Assembly (NCBI RefSeq): GCF_900109195.1
Contig: NZ_FNZG01000001.1
Location: 372,001-436,000, forward strand
Length of the DNA stretch: 64,000 nt
Direction: 5' to 3'
Origin: Pseudooceanicola nitratireducens
GTDB taxonomy: Bacteria > Pseudomonadota > Alphaproteobacteria > Rhodobacterales > Rhodobacteraceae
Part shown: positions 16,923-26,998 of the stretch, in pieces
How the letters are laid out: the number at the start of each line of letters is the position of its first letter
Numbering within the stretch: position 1 is the stretch's first letter
The notes under the pieces: model-generated
Databases searched by the model: none
What the model saw: the letters and a program-made list of their open reading frames with translations, nothing else
What the model was told of the DNA's origin: nothing
Made by a program: the position numbers and the translations under genes

Positions 16923-17627
16923 TCAGATCCCCTCCGCCATCCGTGCCTTGCGCGAAGAGGACAGCTTCATCCCTGGCGCATTCAGCATGTCGGGCGGCCC
17001 GACCCAGGCATAGGCCAGCAGGCAGGGCACAAGATCGGCGGTGGTGATGCGGTGCTCGTGATCGGGGCGGTTCAGGATCAGCGACCCGGGCGCATAGACC
17101 GCCGCGTCGTTCTCGGACCAGGCCCCCGCGACCGAGATATAGCTCTCCTCGATCCGCGCATGGCTGTGCTGCGGATAGGTGGTGCGTGGGGCGAACAGCA
17201 CGAAGCCAAGGATCAGCTGATCCGACAGCACCGGCCCCCTTGGCCCCAGCACCTCGCAATAAGCGTATTTCTGCGCCAGTGCCTTGGGCACCTTCTCGTA
17301 GCCGTACTCCCAGGTCAGCTGATCCGCGACTCGTGACAGCGCGCGTGACAGCCCGTGCATCACGCCGCGTTCCCCGATGTCGAGCGCCCGGTTCAGATGC
17401 GCCGTCACCGGCTTGGCTGCCGCCTGGCGCGGGGCCACGGGCGTCTCTCCGGTCAGGACCCGCGACAGCGCGTCCCGCACCCGCTTGCGATGCGCCCGGA
17501 TCGCCTTTGACCCGCCGTCCGACCCGTTGCGATAGACCAGGTCGAACTCGCGCAGCAGGTAGATCCAGTCCGGACACTCCTGCAGCCCGCGCGCTCCGCC
17601 TCCATCCTTCTCGACCGCCCCTGTCAT
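16923..17627 (-). CDS. Dimethylsulfoniopropionate (DMSP) lyase, DddL-like cupin
   Basis: A 234-residue cytoplasmic protein with a helical N-terminal half and a C-terminal cupin. The metal-binding motif is PQHSHARIEESYI (H154, H156, E160), with the second-motif histidines in RPDHEH (H190/H192). This is the DMSP lyase family pattern, which cleaves DMSP to dimethyl sulfide and acrylate. The length fits DddL (about 230) better than the shorter DddQ. The start ATG 17627 gives MTGAVEKDGG; earlier in-frame starts add sequence that overlaps an intergenic repeat. It is flanked by repeats on both sides and by a short-chain reductase upstream. DddQ/DddW or another cupin remains possible. Confidence 0.72.
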   Translation of the reverse strand: MTGAVEKDGGGARGLQECPDWIYLLREFDLVYRNGSDGGSKAIRAHRKRVRDALSRVLTGETPVAPRQAAAKPVTAHLNRALDIGERGVMHGLSRALSRVADQLTWEYGYEKVPKALAQKYAYCEVLGPRGPVLSDQLILGFVLFAPRTTYPQHSHARIEESYISVAGAWSENDAAVYAPGSLILNRPDHEHRITTADLVPCLLAYAWVGPPDMLNAPGMKLSSSRKARMAEGI

Positions 17628-17654
17628 CCTCTTGCTCCAAATATCCCGGGGAGT

Positions 17655-17771
17655 GTGAGGGGCAGCGCCCCTCACCCCCGTCCGGGCCTTCAGGCCCGGA
17701 CACAATCAAAAACCACCCCGGGCCTTCAGGCCCGGACATCATAAAAAGCCAACCCGGGCCGATCGGCCCGG
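17655..17771. repeat. Cluster of four hairpins, three sharing the stem CCGGGCC
   Basis: Perfect inverted repeats are at 17655-17675 (GTGAGGGGC / GCCCCTCAC), 17681-17700 (TCCGGGCC / GGCCCGGA), 17718-17735 (CCGGGCC / GGCCCGG) and 17754-17771 (CCGGGCCGATCGGCCCGG). The last three have nearly the same stem and are separated by A-rich spacers of 17-18 bp. This resembles a REP-like array upstream of the DMSP-lyase gene. Confidence 0.85.
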
Positions 17772-17903
17772 ACACTCTAAGTCCCGCCCGGCCAAAGCGG
17801 CCCGATCAAGACCTCCGTCACGCTCAGGTGCGCGCCCCGATCAGACCGCGACAGGCGCAGGCGATCAACCCCGGCACCGACGCCGCGCATGCCGCAAACG
17901 AAC

Positions 17904-17930
17904 AGGCCCGCCGGATCGCTCCGACGGGCC
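17904..17930 (-). terminator. Probable terminator after the SDR gene
   Basis: An 11-bp stem (GGCCCGCCGGA with TCCGACGGGCC, one mismatch) with a 4-nt loop, followed on the minus strand by TGTTCGTTTG. It lies 24 bp beyond the SDR stop. Confidence 0.6.
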
Positions 17931-17953
17931 CAGTTCTGACTCTCACCCGATAC

Positions 17954-18745
17954 TCAGGCGTCGATCGAGCTTCCGATGGTCGCCCAGACCAGGCCGCCAT
18001 CAACGGCGATGGTCTGACCCACCACGTAGTTGCCCGAACGCGCCGCGAGGTAGATCGCCGCGGCCGAGATATCCTCGCCATTGCCGATCCGGCCCGTGGG
18101 GATGCGCTTGGCCACCTCGTCGCCATGATCGCGCGCCGCGCGGTTCATGTCGGATGCAAAGGCCCCCGGTGCGATGCAGTTCACCAGGATATTGTCCTTC
18201 AGCAGACGCGCGGCCACGCGGCGCGTCAGGTAGATCAGGCCCGACTTCGAGGCATGGTAGGCATAGGTTTCCCAGGGGTTCAGCCGCAGCCCGTCGATCG
18301 AGGCGATGTTGATCACCTTCGACGGCTCATCCGCCGTTGCATTCTTGGCCAGCAGGTCGTGCATCTTCTGGGTCAGGAAGAAGGGCGACTTCAGGTTCAG
18401 GTCCATGGTCTTGTCCCAGCCCGATTCCGAGAACTCCAGGTACTCTTCCCCCCAGGCCGCACCGGCGTTGTTGACCAGGATGTCGACGTGATCTTCCTTG
18501 GCCTTCAGGTCGGCGACAAAGGCCTCGATCCCTTCCATGTTGGACAGGTCGTGGGGCAGGGCGATGCACTTCGGCCCCAGCTCCTCGGCGGTGTCGACAC
18601 AGGCCTGGGCCTTGCGTGCGGTGATGTAGACCTTGGCGCAGCCCGCCTGGATGAAGGCCCGTGCGAAATGCTTGCCGATGCCGCGCGACCCGCCGGTCAC
18701 GACCGCGACTTTGCCCTCAAGTGAAAAGAGCGTGCTGATATCCAT
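17954..18745 (-). CDS. Short-chain dehydrogenase/reductase (SDR), RhlG/FabG-like
   Basis: A 263-residue NAD(P)H-dependent oxidoreductase. The cofactor motif TGGSRGIG is at residues 17-24, NNAG at 92-95, the catalytic Ser at 149 (NIASIDG) and YHASK at 163-167. The start MDISTLFSLEGK resembles RhlG-type 3-oxoacyl reductases, but family wording alone does not fix the substrate. Start ATG 18745. It is upstream of the DMSP-lyase gene on the same strand, but ~325 bp of hairpin-rich DNA and a terminator separate them, so a shared transcript is unlikely. Confidence 0.88.
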   Translation of the reverse strand: MDISTLFSLEGKVAVVTGGSRGIGKHFARAFIQAGCAKVYITARKAQACVDTAEELGPKCIALPHDLSNMEGIEAFVADLKAKEDHVDILVNNAGAAWGEEYLEFSESGWDKTMDLNLKSPFFLTQKMHDLLAKNATADEPSKVINIASIDGLRLNPWETYAYHASKSGLIYLTRRVAARLLKDNILVNCIAPGAFASDMNRAARDHGDEVAKRIPTGRIGNGEDISAAAIYLAARSGNYVVGQTIAVDGGLVWATIGSSIDA

Positions 18746-18901
18746 GAAAATTCCTCCCGTATTGCGGAAGCATATTCCGCACGGGTCGGGCCTAGGGTCA
18801 AGGCGAAAGCGTTTCGACGCAGGGTCACATCCGCCTGGCGGAATTGATCCCCCATACCGGGCGCTCGGGTCGCCGCACCGCGACCACGGCGGGTGCCCCG
18901 C

Positions 18902-20407
18902 CTAGAACGCCTGCGCCGCCGCCACCGCGCGGCCCCAGGCGGCGTATTTCTCGTCCCGGGTCGCCGCGTCCATGCCGGGTTCGAACCGCGTTTCGCTGGC
19001 CCATTGCGCGGCGAAGTCCTGTGGCCCCGGGCAAAGTCCCGCCCGCCAGCCCGCCAGCCAGGCCACGCCCTTGGCCGTCGTCTCCAACACCGCGGGCCGG
19101 TCGACGGGCGCGCCCAGGATGTCGGCCAGGAATTGCATCGTCCAGCCCGAGGCCGTCATCCCCCCGTCGACCCGCAGCACCGTATCTTCGCGCCCCGCAT
19201 CCGCCAAACCGGCAGCCGCCCAGTCGTCGCGCATCGCGTCCAGCAGATCGCGGGTCTGGTAGCCTACGCTTTCCAGCGCCGCGCGGGCCATTTCCGCGGG
19301 GCCGGTGGCGCGGGTCAGGCCAAAGACCGCGCCACGACACTCGGCATTCCAATAGGGCGCGCCAAGGCCGGTGAAGGCGGGCACCATGACCACCTGCTGC
19401 CCGGCGTCGGCCTGTTCCGCCAGGGCCTGCGTCTCGCCGGCCTCGCGGATCATCCGCAGCCCGTCGCGCAGCCATTGCACCACGGCCCCGGCCACGAAGA
19501 TCGACCCCTCCAGCGCATAGGTGACCTCTCCGTCGAACTGATAGGCCACCGTGGTCAGCATCCGGTTGCGGCTGGGCACCATGTCCGTCCCGGTGTTCAG
19601 CAATGCGAAACAGCCGGTGCCATAGGTGGATTTCATCATCCCCGGCGACAGGCAGGCCTGACCGATGGTCGCCGCCTGCTGATCGCCCGCCACGCCCAGG
19701 ATCGGGATCTCTTGCCCGAACAGATCCGGCCGGGTCACGCCAAAGTCGCCGTTACAGTCGCGCACCTCGGGCAGCATTTCGATCGGCACGTCGAACAGGG
19801 CGCAAAGCGTTTCGGACCAGCACCCTTCGCGGATGTCATACAGCATCGTGCGTGCGGCATTGGTGGCATCGGTGGCATGCACCGCGCCGCCCGTCAGCTT
19901 CCAGATCAGATAACTGTCGACGGTGCCAAACAGCAGCTGCCCGGCCTTTGCGGCCTCGCGCGCGCCCGGGTGCTGATCCAGCAGCCATTTGACCTTGGTG
20001 GCCGAGAAATAGGGATCCAGCAGCAGCCCGGTCTGGCGCGTCACCTCCTCTTCGTGGCCCTGATCCTTAAGCATGGCGCAGATCTGGGCGGTGCGGCGGT
20101 CCTGCCAGACGATGGCATTTGCCAGGGGCTCTCCGGTCCGTGCATCCCAGATCAGCGTGGTTTCGCGCTGGTTGGTGATGCCGATGGCCGCCACATCCCC
20201 GGCCCGCAGCCCGGCCCGTTCCAGCACCGCGCGCGAGGTGCTGGCGACGCTGCCCCAGATGTCGCGCGGATCATGTTCCACCCAGCCCGAGTGGGGATAG
20301 ATCTGGCGGAACTCCTCTTGCGCGCTGGCAATGGGCGTCAGGTCGGGGGTGAACAGGATCGCCCGGCTTGATGTGGTGCCCTGATCAATAGCAAGGATAT
20401 GTGTCAT
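18902..20407 (-). CDS. glpK: Glycerol kinase
   Basis: A 501-residue FGGY-family kinase that phosphorylates glycerol to sn-glycerol 3-phosphate. The N-terminal phosphate loop reads [25 protein letters not shown] and [18 protein letters not shown] are the expected GlpK motifs, and the C-terminal half has [16 protein letters not shown]. The length matches the family. The start is the ATG at 20407; longer in-frame readings upstream add a charged non-conserved segment. No glycerol facilitator or glpD is next to it, so the gene stands alone. Confidence 0.96.
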   Translation of the reverse strand: MTHILAIDQGTTSSRAILFTPDLTPIASAQEEFRQIYPHSGWVEHDPRDIWGSVASTSRAVLERAGLRAGDVAAIGITNQRETTLIWDARTGEPLANAIVWQDRRTAQICAMLKDQGHEEEVTRQTGLLLDPYFSATKVKWLLDQHPGAREAAKAGQLLFGTVDSYLIWKLTGGAVHATDATNAARTMLYDIREGCWSETLCALFDVPIEMLPEVRDCNGDFGVTRPDLFGQEIPILGVAGDQQAATIGQACLSPGMMKSTYGTGCFALLNTGTDMVPSRNRMLTTVAYQFDGEVTYALEGSIFVAGAVVQWLRDGLRMIREAGETQALAEQADAGQQVVMVPAFTGLGAPYWNAECRGAVFGLTRATGPAEMARAALESVGYQTRDLLDAMRDDWAAAGLADAGREDTVLRVDGGMTASGWTMQFLADILGAPVDRPAVLETTAKGVAWLAGWRAGLCPGPQDFAAQWASETRFEPGMDAATRDEKYAAWGRAVAAAQAF

Positions 20408-20602
20408 CTGGTGGTCCTTCTCCCTGCGGTCAGAGAAGTCCGCGCCGGCGGGGAAGTCAACGCATCGCCCCCGGTCTTCGTCCTGCGTCTTGTCCTGTTC
20501 CTTGTCCCGAGCCTTGTCCTGCGGATCGGCGGCCATTTGATCCCAATCAAAGCGGGACCACCAATGAACCATTTATCTGGGCTCAGCCAAAGGAGGGATA
20601 CG

Positions 20603-20854
20603 ATGTCCAACACACCCCACGAACTGCACGATGATTTCCCCGAACACGCCGAAGCCATCAGCGTGCTGAAACAGGTCGATGCCCATTTCGCCCGCATGGC
20701 CGAGGAATATCACGCCCTGAACCGCCAGATCCACCGCGCCGAAACCAATGTCGAACCGATGGAAGACCTGGCCATGATCGAGCTGCGCAAGGAACGCGGC
20801 GCGCTGAAGGACAAGCTTTATGCTGTGCTCAAGGCACCTCAGCCGACCTCGTAA
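20603..20854 (+). CDS. YdcH/DUF465-family small coiled protein
   Basis: An 83-residue charged helical protein with the YdcH pattern: FPEHAEAISVLKQVDAHFARMAEEYHALNRQIHRAE and a C-terminal helix EDLAMIELRKERGALKDKLY. The function is unknown. A strong AGGAGG ribosome site at 20591-20596 precedes the ATG. Its last 16 bp overlap the 3' end of the convergent pccR gene. Confidence 0.85.
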   Translation: MSNTPHELHDDFPEHAEAISVLKQVDAHFARMAEEYHALNRQIHRAETNVEPMEDLAMIELRKERGALKDKLYAVLKAPQPTS

Positions 20855-22266
20855 GGCAGGGTCGCGCGGGCGTTGACGTCGATGGTCAGCCGCCGTTCCA
20901 GCGGCGGGACGGACCGCTGGTGGCAGTGCTCGCGTTCGCAGATCCGACACGAAATCCCGATCGGCTCGAAGGTGTCGGGCCGGCCGGGATCCAGGTCATC
21001 GGCATAGACGATGTCCGAGGCATGGGTGACCTCGCACCCCAGGGCGATGGCAAAGCGCCGGTCCGGTGCGCCCCAGCTGCCCCCCGGTTTCGACACATCC
21101 CGAGCGATTGAGATATAGCGCACCCCGTCCGGCGTTTCCGCCAGCTGGCGCAGGAACCGGCCCGGCGTTTCAAAGGCGCGGTGCACGTTCCACAGCGGGC
21201 AGGCCCCGCCGAAGCGCGCGAATTGCAGCCGGGTGGCCGAATGCCGTTTGGTGATCGTGCCCGCCTGATCGACCCGCACGAAGAAGAAGGGAATGCCCTT
21301 GGCCCCGGGGCGTTGCAGCGTCGACAGCCGATGCGCCACCTGCTCGATCGAGGCGCCAAAGCGCAGCGCCAGAAGCTCCAGATCATGGCGGACCTCTCGG
21401 GCGGCCTCAAGGAAGGCTCCGTAGGGCATCATCGCCGCCCCGGCAAAGTAATTGGCCAGCCCGATCTTGGCGATGGACCGCGCCGCGTCGGTCTGGAACC
21501 GCGCCAGGTCCAGCGTCGCCTCAAGCAGCGGATCCTGTTTCAGCAGCGCCACCTGCAGCAGCAGCTGGAAGGTCTGGGTTTCATGCGCGGCCCGGCGCGA
21601 CAGGGTCAGTTTCTTGGTCTCGGGGTCGTATTGGCGCAGCTTCTGGGTGTCGCTGAATTCGACGCGGATCCCCATGTTGCCCAGGGTAGACACGGCGCGC
21701 ACGCGCACGTTCTTGTCCTGGTCGCCGGGGCGGGCGGCCTCGGCAGTGCCCAGGGGGCTAGCGAAATTCTCGGCCGCGCGGTCGACCGCGTCGATGTAAT
21801 TGTCGCAATAGTGGAAGAAATCCCGCACCTCGTCCCAGGGCGACGGCAGGGTGCGCGCATCTTCCCGGCCCAATGCCTCGTCGAGCGAGGCAAGCCGTTC
21901 ATGGGTCTGCCGGTAGGCCCGGTGCAGATGCAGGAAGGCGCGGGCCAGCGCCGGCGCGTTCGAGGCGGTCAGCCGCACATCGGCCAGCGGCGGGGCCACA
22001 TCGGCCAGGATCGGATCCGCCATCGCCTCGCGCATGTCGGACACCAGCCGTTCGCTGTCGCCGGTCGACAGTTCCGTCACGTCGAAACCGAATTCCTGCG
22101 CAAGCGACAGGACCACGGTGGTGGACACCGGGCGGTTGTTGTTCTCCATCTGGTTCAGATAGGGCAGGGAAACGCCAAGCTTGGCTGCGAAATCCTTCTG
22201 GGTCAGCCCCAGGCGCTGGCGCGTTTCCCGCAGCTTCGCGCCCGCATAAAGTTTCTTGGTTGCCAT
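20839..22266 (-). CDS. pccR: Short-chain fatty acyl-CoA regulator PccR (XRE HTH with C-terminal DUF2083)
   Basis: A 475-residue transcription factor. The N-terminal XRE helix-turn-helix is at about residues 5-60 (LRETRQRLGLTQKDFAAKLG). A central helical IrrE-like region follows, then a C-terminal DUF2083-type domain with CRICEREHCHQR. This is the layout of ScfR regulators (PccR, RamB, MccR) that sense acyl-CoA. In Rhodobacter sphaeroides PccR controls propionyl-CoA carboxylase by binding TTTGCAAA-type motifs. Matching motifs are present here before this gene and before pccB. Start ATG 22266 (MATKKLYAG); the ATG 9 bp upstream is less likely. It probably controls its own expression. Confidence 0.93.
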   Translation of the reverse strand: MATKKLYAGAKLRETRQRLGLTQKDFAAKLGVSLPYLNQMENNNRPVSTTVVLSLAQEFGFDVTELSTGDSERLVSDMREAMADPILADVAPPLADVRLTASNAPALARAFLHLHRAYRQTHERLASLDEALGREDARTLPSPWDEVRDFFHYCDNYIDAVDRAAENFASPLGTAEAARPGDQDKNVRVRAVSTLGNMGIRVEFSDTQKLRQYDPETKKLTLSRRAAHETQTFQLLLQVALLKQDPLLEATLDLARFQTDAARSIAKIGLANYFAGAAMMPYGAFLEAAREVRHDLELLALRFGASIEQVAHRLSTLQRPGAKGIPFFFVRVDQAGTITKRHSATRLQFARFGGACPLWNVHRAFETPGRFLRQLAETPDGVRYISIARDVSKPGGSWGAPDRRFAIALGCEVTHASDIVYADDLDPGRPDTFEPIGISCRICEREHCHQRSVPPLERRLTIDVNARATLPYEVG

Positions 22267-22282
22267 CCCGGTCACCGTCGAA

Positions 22283-22320
22283 TTTGCAAGTTTCCACTTT
22301 GATATGGGTAACTTTGCAAA
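22283..22320. promoter_or_regulatory. Candidate PccR sites in the pccR promoter
   Basis: TTTGCAAG at 22283-22290 and the perfect palindrome TTTGCAAA at 22313-22320 lie 17-54 bp upstream of the pccR start. They match the core reported for PccR in Rhodobacter. Autoregulation is inferred. Confidence 0.75.
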
Positions 22321-22337
22321 TTGACCTTAACAAGGGA

Positions 22338-23555
22338 TTATCGTGCGAGGCGACGCTCTCTCCACACCACGGCGAGGATCGCCAGGACGCTGGCGGTCGA
22401 GGTCAGGGTCATGATCACGATGAGCGGCGTTTCGGTGCCGCCTTGTGTCAGGACCGCCCCGCCAAGCGCCGACAGCGCCGCGCCGCCCAGGATCTGGATC
22501 GAACCGCCCAGACCGGCGGCGGTGCCCGACAGGTGCGGCCGCACCGACAGCATGCCCGACGTCCCCGAGGGCAGCACCAACCCGTTGCCCAGACCCACCA
22601 CTGTCATGAACCCGAAGAACACGTAAGGAGAGCTGTGGCCGTTCACCGTCAGCAGCAGCGACACCACCAGGCCGGCGGTGGCAATCAGCGTGCCGGCAAG
22701 GATCATCCGGTTCAGCCCGACGCGGGCAGCGAACATGCCGGTCATCCAGTTGCCCAGGAAGTATCCGATGGCCGGGGCCCCGGTGAAATAGCCGAACTGC
22801 GCCGGGGTCATGCCATAGACGTTGGACGCCACGAAGGGTGCGCCGCCCAGGAAGGCAAAGAAGGCCCCCGAGGTGAAGGCGGTGGCCAGGCAATAGCCCC
22901 AGAACCGGGGCGAGCGCAGAAGCTCGGGGTATTCCGCGAACTGACGGCCCAGGGTCAGCCCGCTTGGCGTGCCGGTTTCGCCCAGGTCGAACCAGACGAT
23001 CAGCAGCACGACAAAGCCAAAGCCGAACAGCACCCAGAAGGTCGACTGCCAGCCGAAGGCCTGATCCAGGACGCCGCCGATGGCGGGGGCGATCATCGGC
23101 ACGATCGACATGCCCATGACCACGTAGCCCAGCACGGATGCGGCCCGGTCGGCGGTGTGCATGTCCCGCACCACGGCGCGCGACAGCACCATGGCCACCG
23201 CGCAGGTGGCCTGCAGGGATCGGAATACCAGGAAGACGCCCACGTTTGGCGCATAGATGCAGCCAAGCGTCGCGACGCAGAAGATGCCAAGCCCCCACAG
23301 GATGATCGGCCGGCGTCCGAACTTGTCCGCCATCGGCCCGACGAACAGCTGCAGCAGCCCGTTGGTGGCCAGGAAGACGGCAACCGACAGCTGGACATAA
23401 CGGTAGGGCGCGTCGAAATGCTCGGCCATGCGGGGCAGGGACGGCAGGAAGACGTTCATCGCCAGGGCGGTCATGGACGCCAGCAGGATCAGCGTCGTCA
23501 CGTGGGGCGGAGAGTCATTCCGCATGTAGCGGGGGGCGTTGTCGATCATGGCCAT
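22338..23555 (-). CDS. Bcr/CflA-type MFS drug exporter
   Basis: A 405-residue protein with twelve predicted helices. It has the MFS motif FVGPMADKFGRRPIIL after helix 2 and the Bcr/CflA-like VLSRAVVRDM and IAPAIGGVLDQAFGW segments. Such proteins export drugs (bicyclomycin, chloramphenicol) or small metabolites by proton antiport. The ATG at 23555 is chosen over the TTG one codon earlier. The gene lies between pccR (same strand, 71 bp downstream) and the divergent pccB promoter. It shares that 239-bp control region with pccB and may be regulated with it (inference). Confidence 0.88.
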   Translation of the reverse strand: MAMIDNAPRYMRNDSPPHVTTLILLASMTALAMNVFLPSLPRMAEHFDAPYRYVQLSVAVFLATNGLLQLFVGPMADKFGRRPIILWGLGIFCVATLGCIYAPNVGVFLVFRSLQATCAVAMVLSRAVVRDMHTADRAASVLGYVVMGMSIVPMIAPAIGGVLDQAFGWQSTFWVLFGFGFVVLLIVWFDLGETGTPSGLTLGRQFAEYPELLRSPRFWGYCLATAFTSGAFFAFLGGAPFVASNVYGMTPAQFGYFTGAPAIGYFLGNWMTGMFAARVGLNRMILAGTLIATAGLVVSLLLTVNGHSSPYVFFGFMTVVGLGNGLVLPSGTSGMLSVRPHLSGTAAGLGGSIQILGGAALSALGGAVLTQGGTETPLIVIMTLTSTASVLAILAVVWRERRLAR

Positions 23556-23640
23556 CAATCTGCGTTATCCGTGCACTTGGTCAAAGTCCATGTAGGTGTC
23601 ATGTATTTTTCGCAAGCTCGGATATGCGGCTCTGAGCTAA

Positions 23641-23721
23641 TTTGCTGGTTTGCAATTAGCTTTAGCTGCGCTGCCAATTCTTTGCAAATTTGCCAAATCC
23701 TCCTTTGGCTTGCGCAGCAAA
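23641..23721. promoter_or_regulatory. Candidate PccR operator cluster upstream of pccB
   Basis: TTTGC-type half-sites crowd here: TTTGCTGG (23641), TTTGCAAT (23649-23656) and TTTGCAAATTTGCCAAA (23681-23697, a perfect palindrome plus an adjacent imperfect copy). More distant matches CTTGCGCAGCAAAG lie near 23709-23722. The region is between the MFS start and pccB. Confidence 0.8.
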
Positions 23722-23794
23722 GCCCCTATGGTCCGGCCAGAATGGACAGGGCCGCCCGGCCCGTCAGGACACCCCGTCAAGAGGAAGCAGCCCC

Positions 23795-25327
<1,533 letters not shown>

Positions 25328-25336
25328 TCGCCTGAG

Positions 25337-25750
25337 ATGACCCGCAACACCTGCCATATGGCGCGCGACGCCGACACGCTGACCCTGGCCCGGCACCTGC
25401 CGGCCCGGTTCGACGTGGTCGCGCGCGCCGATCTGTCCGGGGATGCGGGGCTGTCGCTTGGACGGCTGGCACATCAGGTGCGCCAGGACGTCTGGCGCGG
25501 GCTTCAGCGCGTGCGGGGCTTTTCCCCGGTGGTCCGCGTGACCCGCGCCGCCCATGGCGTGACGATCGAGGCGGGCGGACGGCTGGCGGCCCCGCGTGCT
25601 GCCGGCGGGGCCGAGGCCGCGCTGAGCGATATTCTGGCGAACCCGACCAATCGCGCCCGCTGGACGGCCCAAGCTGTAAAGGGCCAAGCGGCCAAGGGCC
25701 AAGCCGCCAAAGGCCATTCGGCGCGGGGCCGGAAGGGCCGGGCAGAATGA
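25337..25750 (+). CDS. Hypothetical protein with a Lys/Gly/Ala repeat tail
   Basis: A 137-residue protein of no family I recognise. It starts 9 bp after pccB and ends in an ATGA overlap with the next gene, so it is almost certainly in the same transcript. The middle is arginine- and alanine-rich (LSLGRLAHQVRQDVWRGLQR). The C-terminus is a short repeat KGQAAKGQAAKGHSARGRKG. Start ATG 25337. The tail could be a nucleic-acid-binding or purely structural segment; no function is assigned. Confidence 0.65.
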   Translation: MTRNTCHMARDADTLTLARHLPARFDVVARADLSGDAGLSLGRLAHQVRQDVWRGLQRVRGFSPVVRVTRAAHGVTIEAGGRLAAPRAAGGAEAALSDILANPTNRARWTAQAVKGQAAKGQAAKGHSARGRKGRAE

Positions 25751-26205
25751 TCCGGTCTTGGATAAACGTCGCGGCCATGGGGGTGCTCTGCGCCGCCGCG
25801 ACCACGGTGCGAGGGCAGGAGGGGCCCTCGCCCGTGCCCTCAGATTCTGGGCACTCTAATCCCGCGCGCGTCGAAGCAGCGGTGATCGCCGTGCCCTCGG
25901 GCCGCGCGCTGTCCCTGCAAGAGGTCCGCGAGGAAACCCAACCCGACGGAACGCTGTGGCTGCGGCTGCGCTATGTGGCCCCGGGCATGACCCGCGCCGA
26001 CCGTGCGGCGGTTGCGGATGATTTTCAGGCATTGTGCCAGACCGACGCCCTGCGCTACCAGCCTCAGGCCCCGGTGACGGCGGCGCAGGCGGTGATCTCG
26101 ATCGCGGCCGCGCCGATGGAATTCGGGGTATCGAACCCTGAAATTCCCCAGTTTTTCGAGGCATTCCGGTTGGAAAACGGCACCTGCATATGGGAGGCAT
26201 TCTGA
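25747..26205 (+). CDS. Secreted DUF6497-like protein
   Basis: A 152-residue protein with a signal peptide (MIRSWINVAAMGVLCAAATTVRGQ, cleavage near residue 23). The mature part has IAVPSGRALSLQEVREE, VAPGMTRADRAAVADDFQAL and an acidic IPQFFEAFRLENGTC. The conserved cysteines are two (QALCQ and NGTC) and could form a disulfide. I believe this matches DUF6497, a family of this group of bacteria, but cannot confirm it. ATGA overlap with the upstream gene. Periplasmic or exported; function unknown. Confidence 0.62.
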   Translation: MIRSWINVAAMGVLCAAATTVRGQEGPSPVPSDSGHSNPARVEAAVIAVPSGRALSLQEVREETQPDGTLWLRLRYVAPGMTRADRAAVADDFQALCQTDALRYQPQAPVTAAQAVISIAAAPMEFGVSNPEIPQFFEAFRLENGTCIWEAF

Positions 26206-26419
26206 TGTCCCCACTATATCTAGCAAAACGCGCAACTTCCCGCTTGGGCGCTGCGTCTTTCCCGTCACAGCGGCTTTCGGCCCTAAGCTCTCCGTATGAA
26301 AGTGAAAAAAATTGCGCTATGTTCTGTGAAGGCGGTTCCCAAGACCTGCCCTCAAGCAGCCGATGCGCGTCGGAATTCACCGGCGGGCGTCAGGTTGGGA
26401 CAATGTACAGGAGAAACGG

Positions 26420-26554
26420 ATGTCCAAGAGCATCAAACTCACCTTCGCTTTCGGTCTGGTTGCTTTCGCAGCCGCATGTGCTCAGCCCGAGCCGGTCTAT
26501 GTCGAGCCCGAGCCGGTCTCGGTCGAGCCGGTTTACACTGGCAAGTACAAGTAA
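26420..26554 (+). CDS. Small lipoprotein, 44 residues
   Basis: Too short for most gene finders but well supported. An AGGAGA ribosome site lies just upstream of ATG 26420. The signal sequence MSKSIKLTFAFGLVAFAAAC ends in a lipobox (AFAAAC), so Cys20 would be lipidated. The mature chain has a repeated EP(V/Y) pattern (PEPVYVEPEPVSVEPVY) and ends in TGKYK. It lies between pccB and pccA. No function can be given. Confidence 0.75.
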   Translation: MSKSIKLTFAFGLVAFAAACAQPEPVYVEPEPVSVEPVYTGKYK

Positions 26555-26635
26555 GCGCATTCGGGGTCGGGCCTTCGGGCCCGCCCCGGCACCCCTTGCA
26601 CGCATGACCGCGGGCCTGACCGGAAAGGGACGGCC

Positions 26636-26998
26636 ATGCTGAAACACCGCGGTTTCCCCGGACGCCTTCGTGGCACCGATTTCCAGTTCACCATCCGGCG
26701 CGCCAATCCCAAGGGCGCATCCCCGATCACCCGGCGCGAACGCTATCGCGACCGCCGTGCCCCCGACCGCCGTGCCGACGAAGGCTTCCTGGCGGCACTG
26801 TGGGAACATTTCGGGGCCGAGCCTTTTGAGCGTGGCAACCTGGACGCCGGTCGGCTGTCCTGGCTGTTCGGGCGCGAAGTCGTGGCAGTGGACGATCCTT
26901 TTGATCCCGAAAGCTACGAGGCGCTGCTGCGCATCGACGAAGACGCCGCCCGCGCAAGCTTTCCCCAAGTCTTTGAAGAGAATGGGGATCTCTGGTGA
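26636..26998 (+). CDS. Hypothetical protein, basic N-terminus
   Basis: A 120-residue protein not in a family I know. The N-terminal half is basic (KHRGFPGRLRGTDFQFTIRR; RRERYRDRRAPDRRADEG), the C-terminal half acidic and compact (LSWLFGREVVAVDDPFDPESYEALLRIDED). ATG 26636, 81 bp after the small lipoprotein gene, with no terminator between them. It is part of the pccB-pccA spacer set. Confidence 0.6.
   Translation: MLKHRGFPGRLRGTDFQFTIRRANPKGASPITRRERYRDRRAPDRRADEGFLAALWEHFGAEPFERGNLDAGRLSWLFGREVVAVDDPFDPESYEALLRIDEDAARASFPQVFEENGDLW

Larger units (their letters stand above)
17628..17953. other. Intergenic region rich in hairpins
   Basis: 326 bp between the DMSP-lyase and SDR genes. It holds a dispersed-type repeat next to the lyase start, four serial hairpins and the SDR terminator. 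No gene is recognised. Confidence 0.6.
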
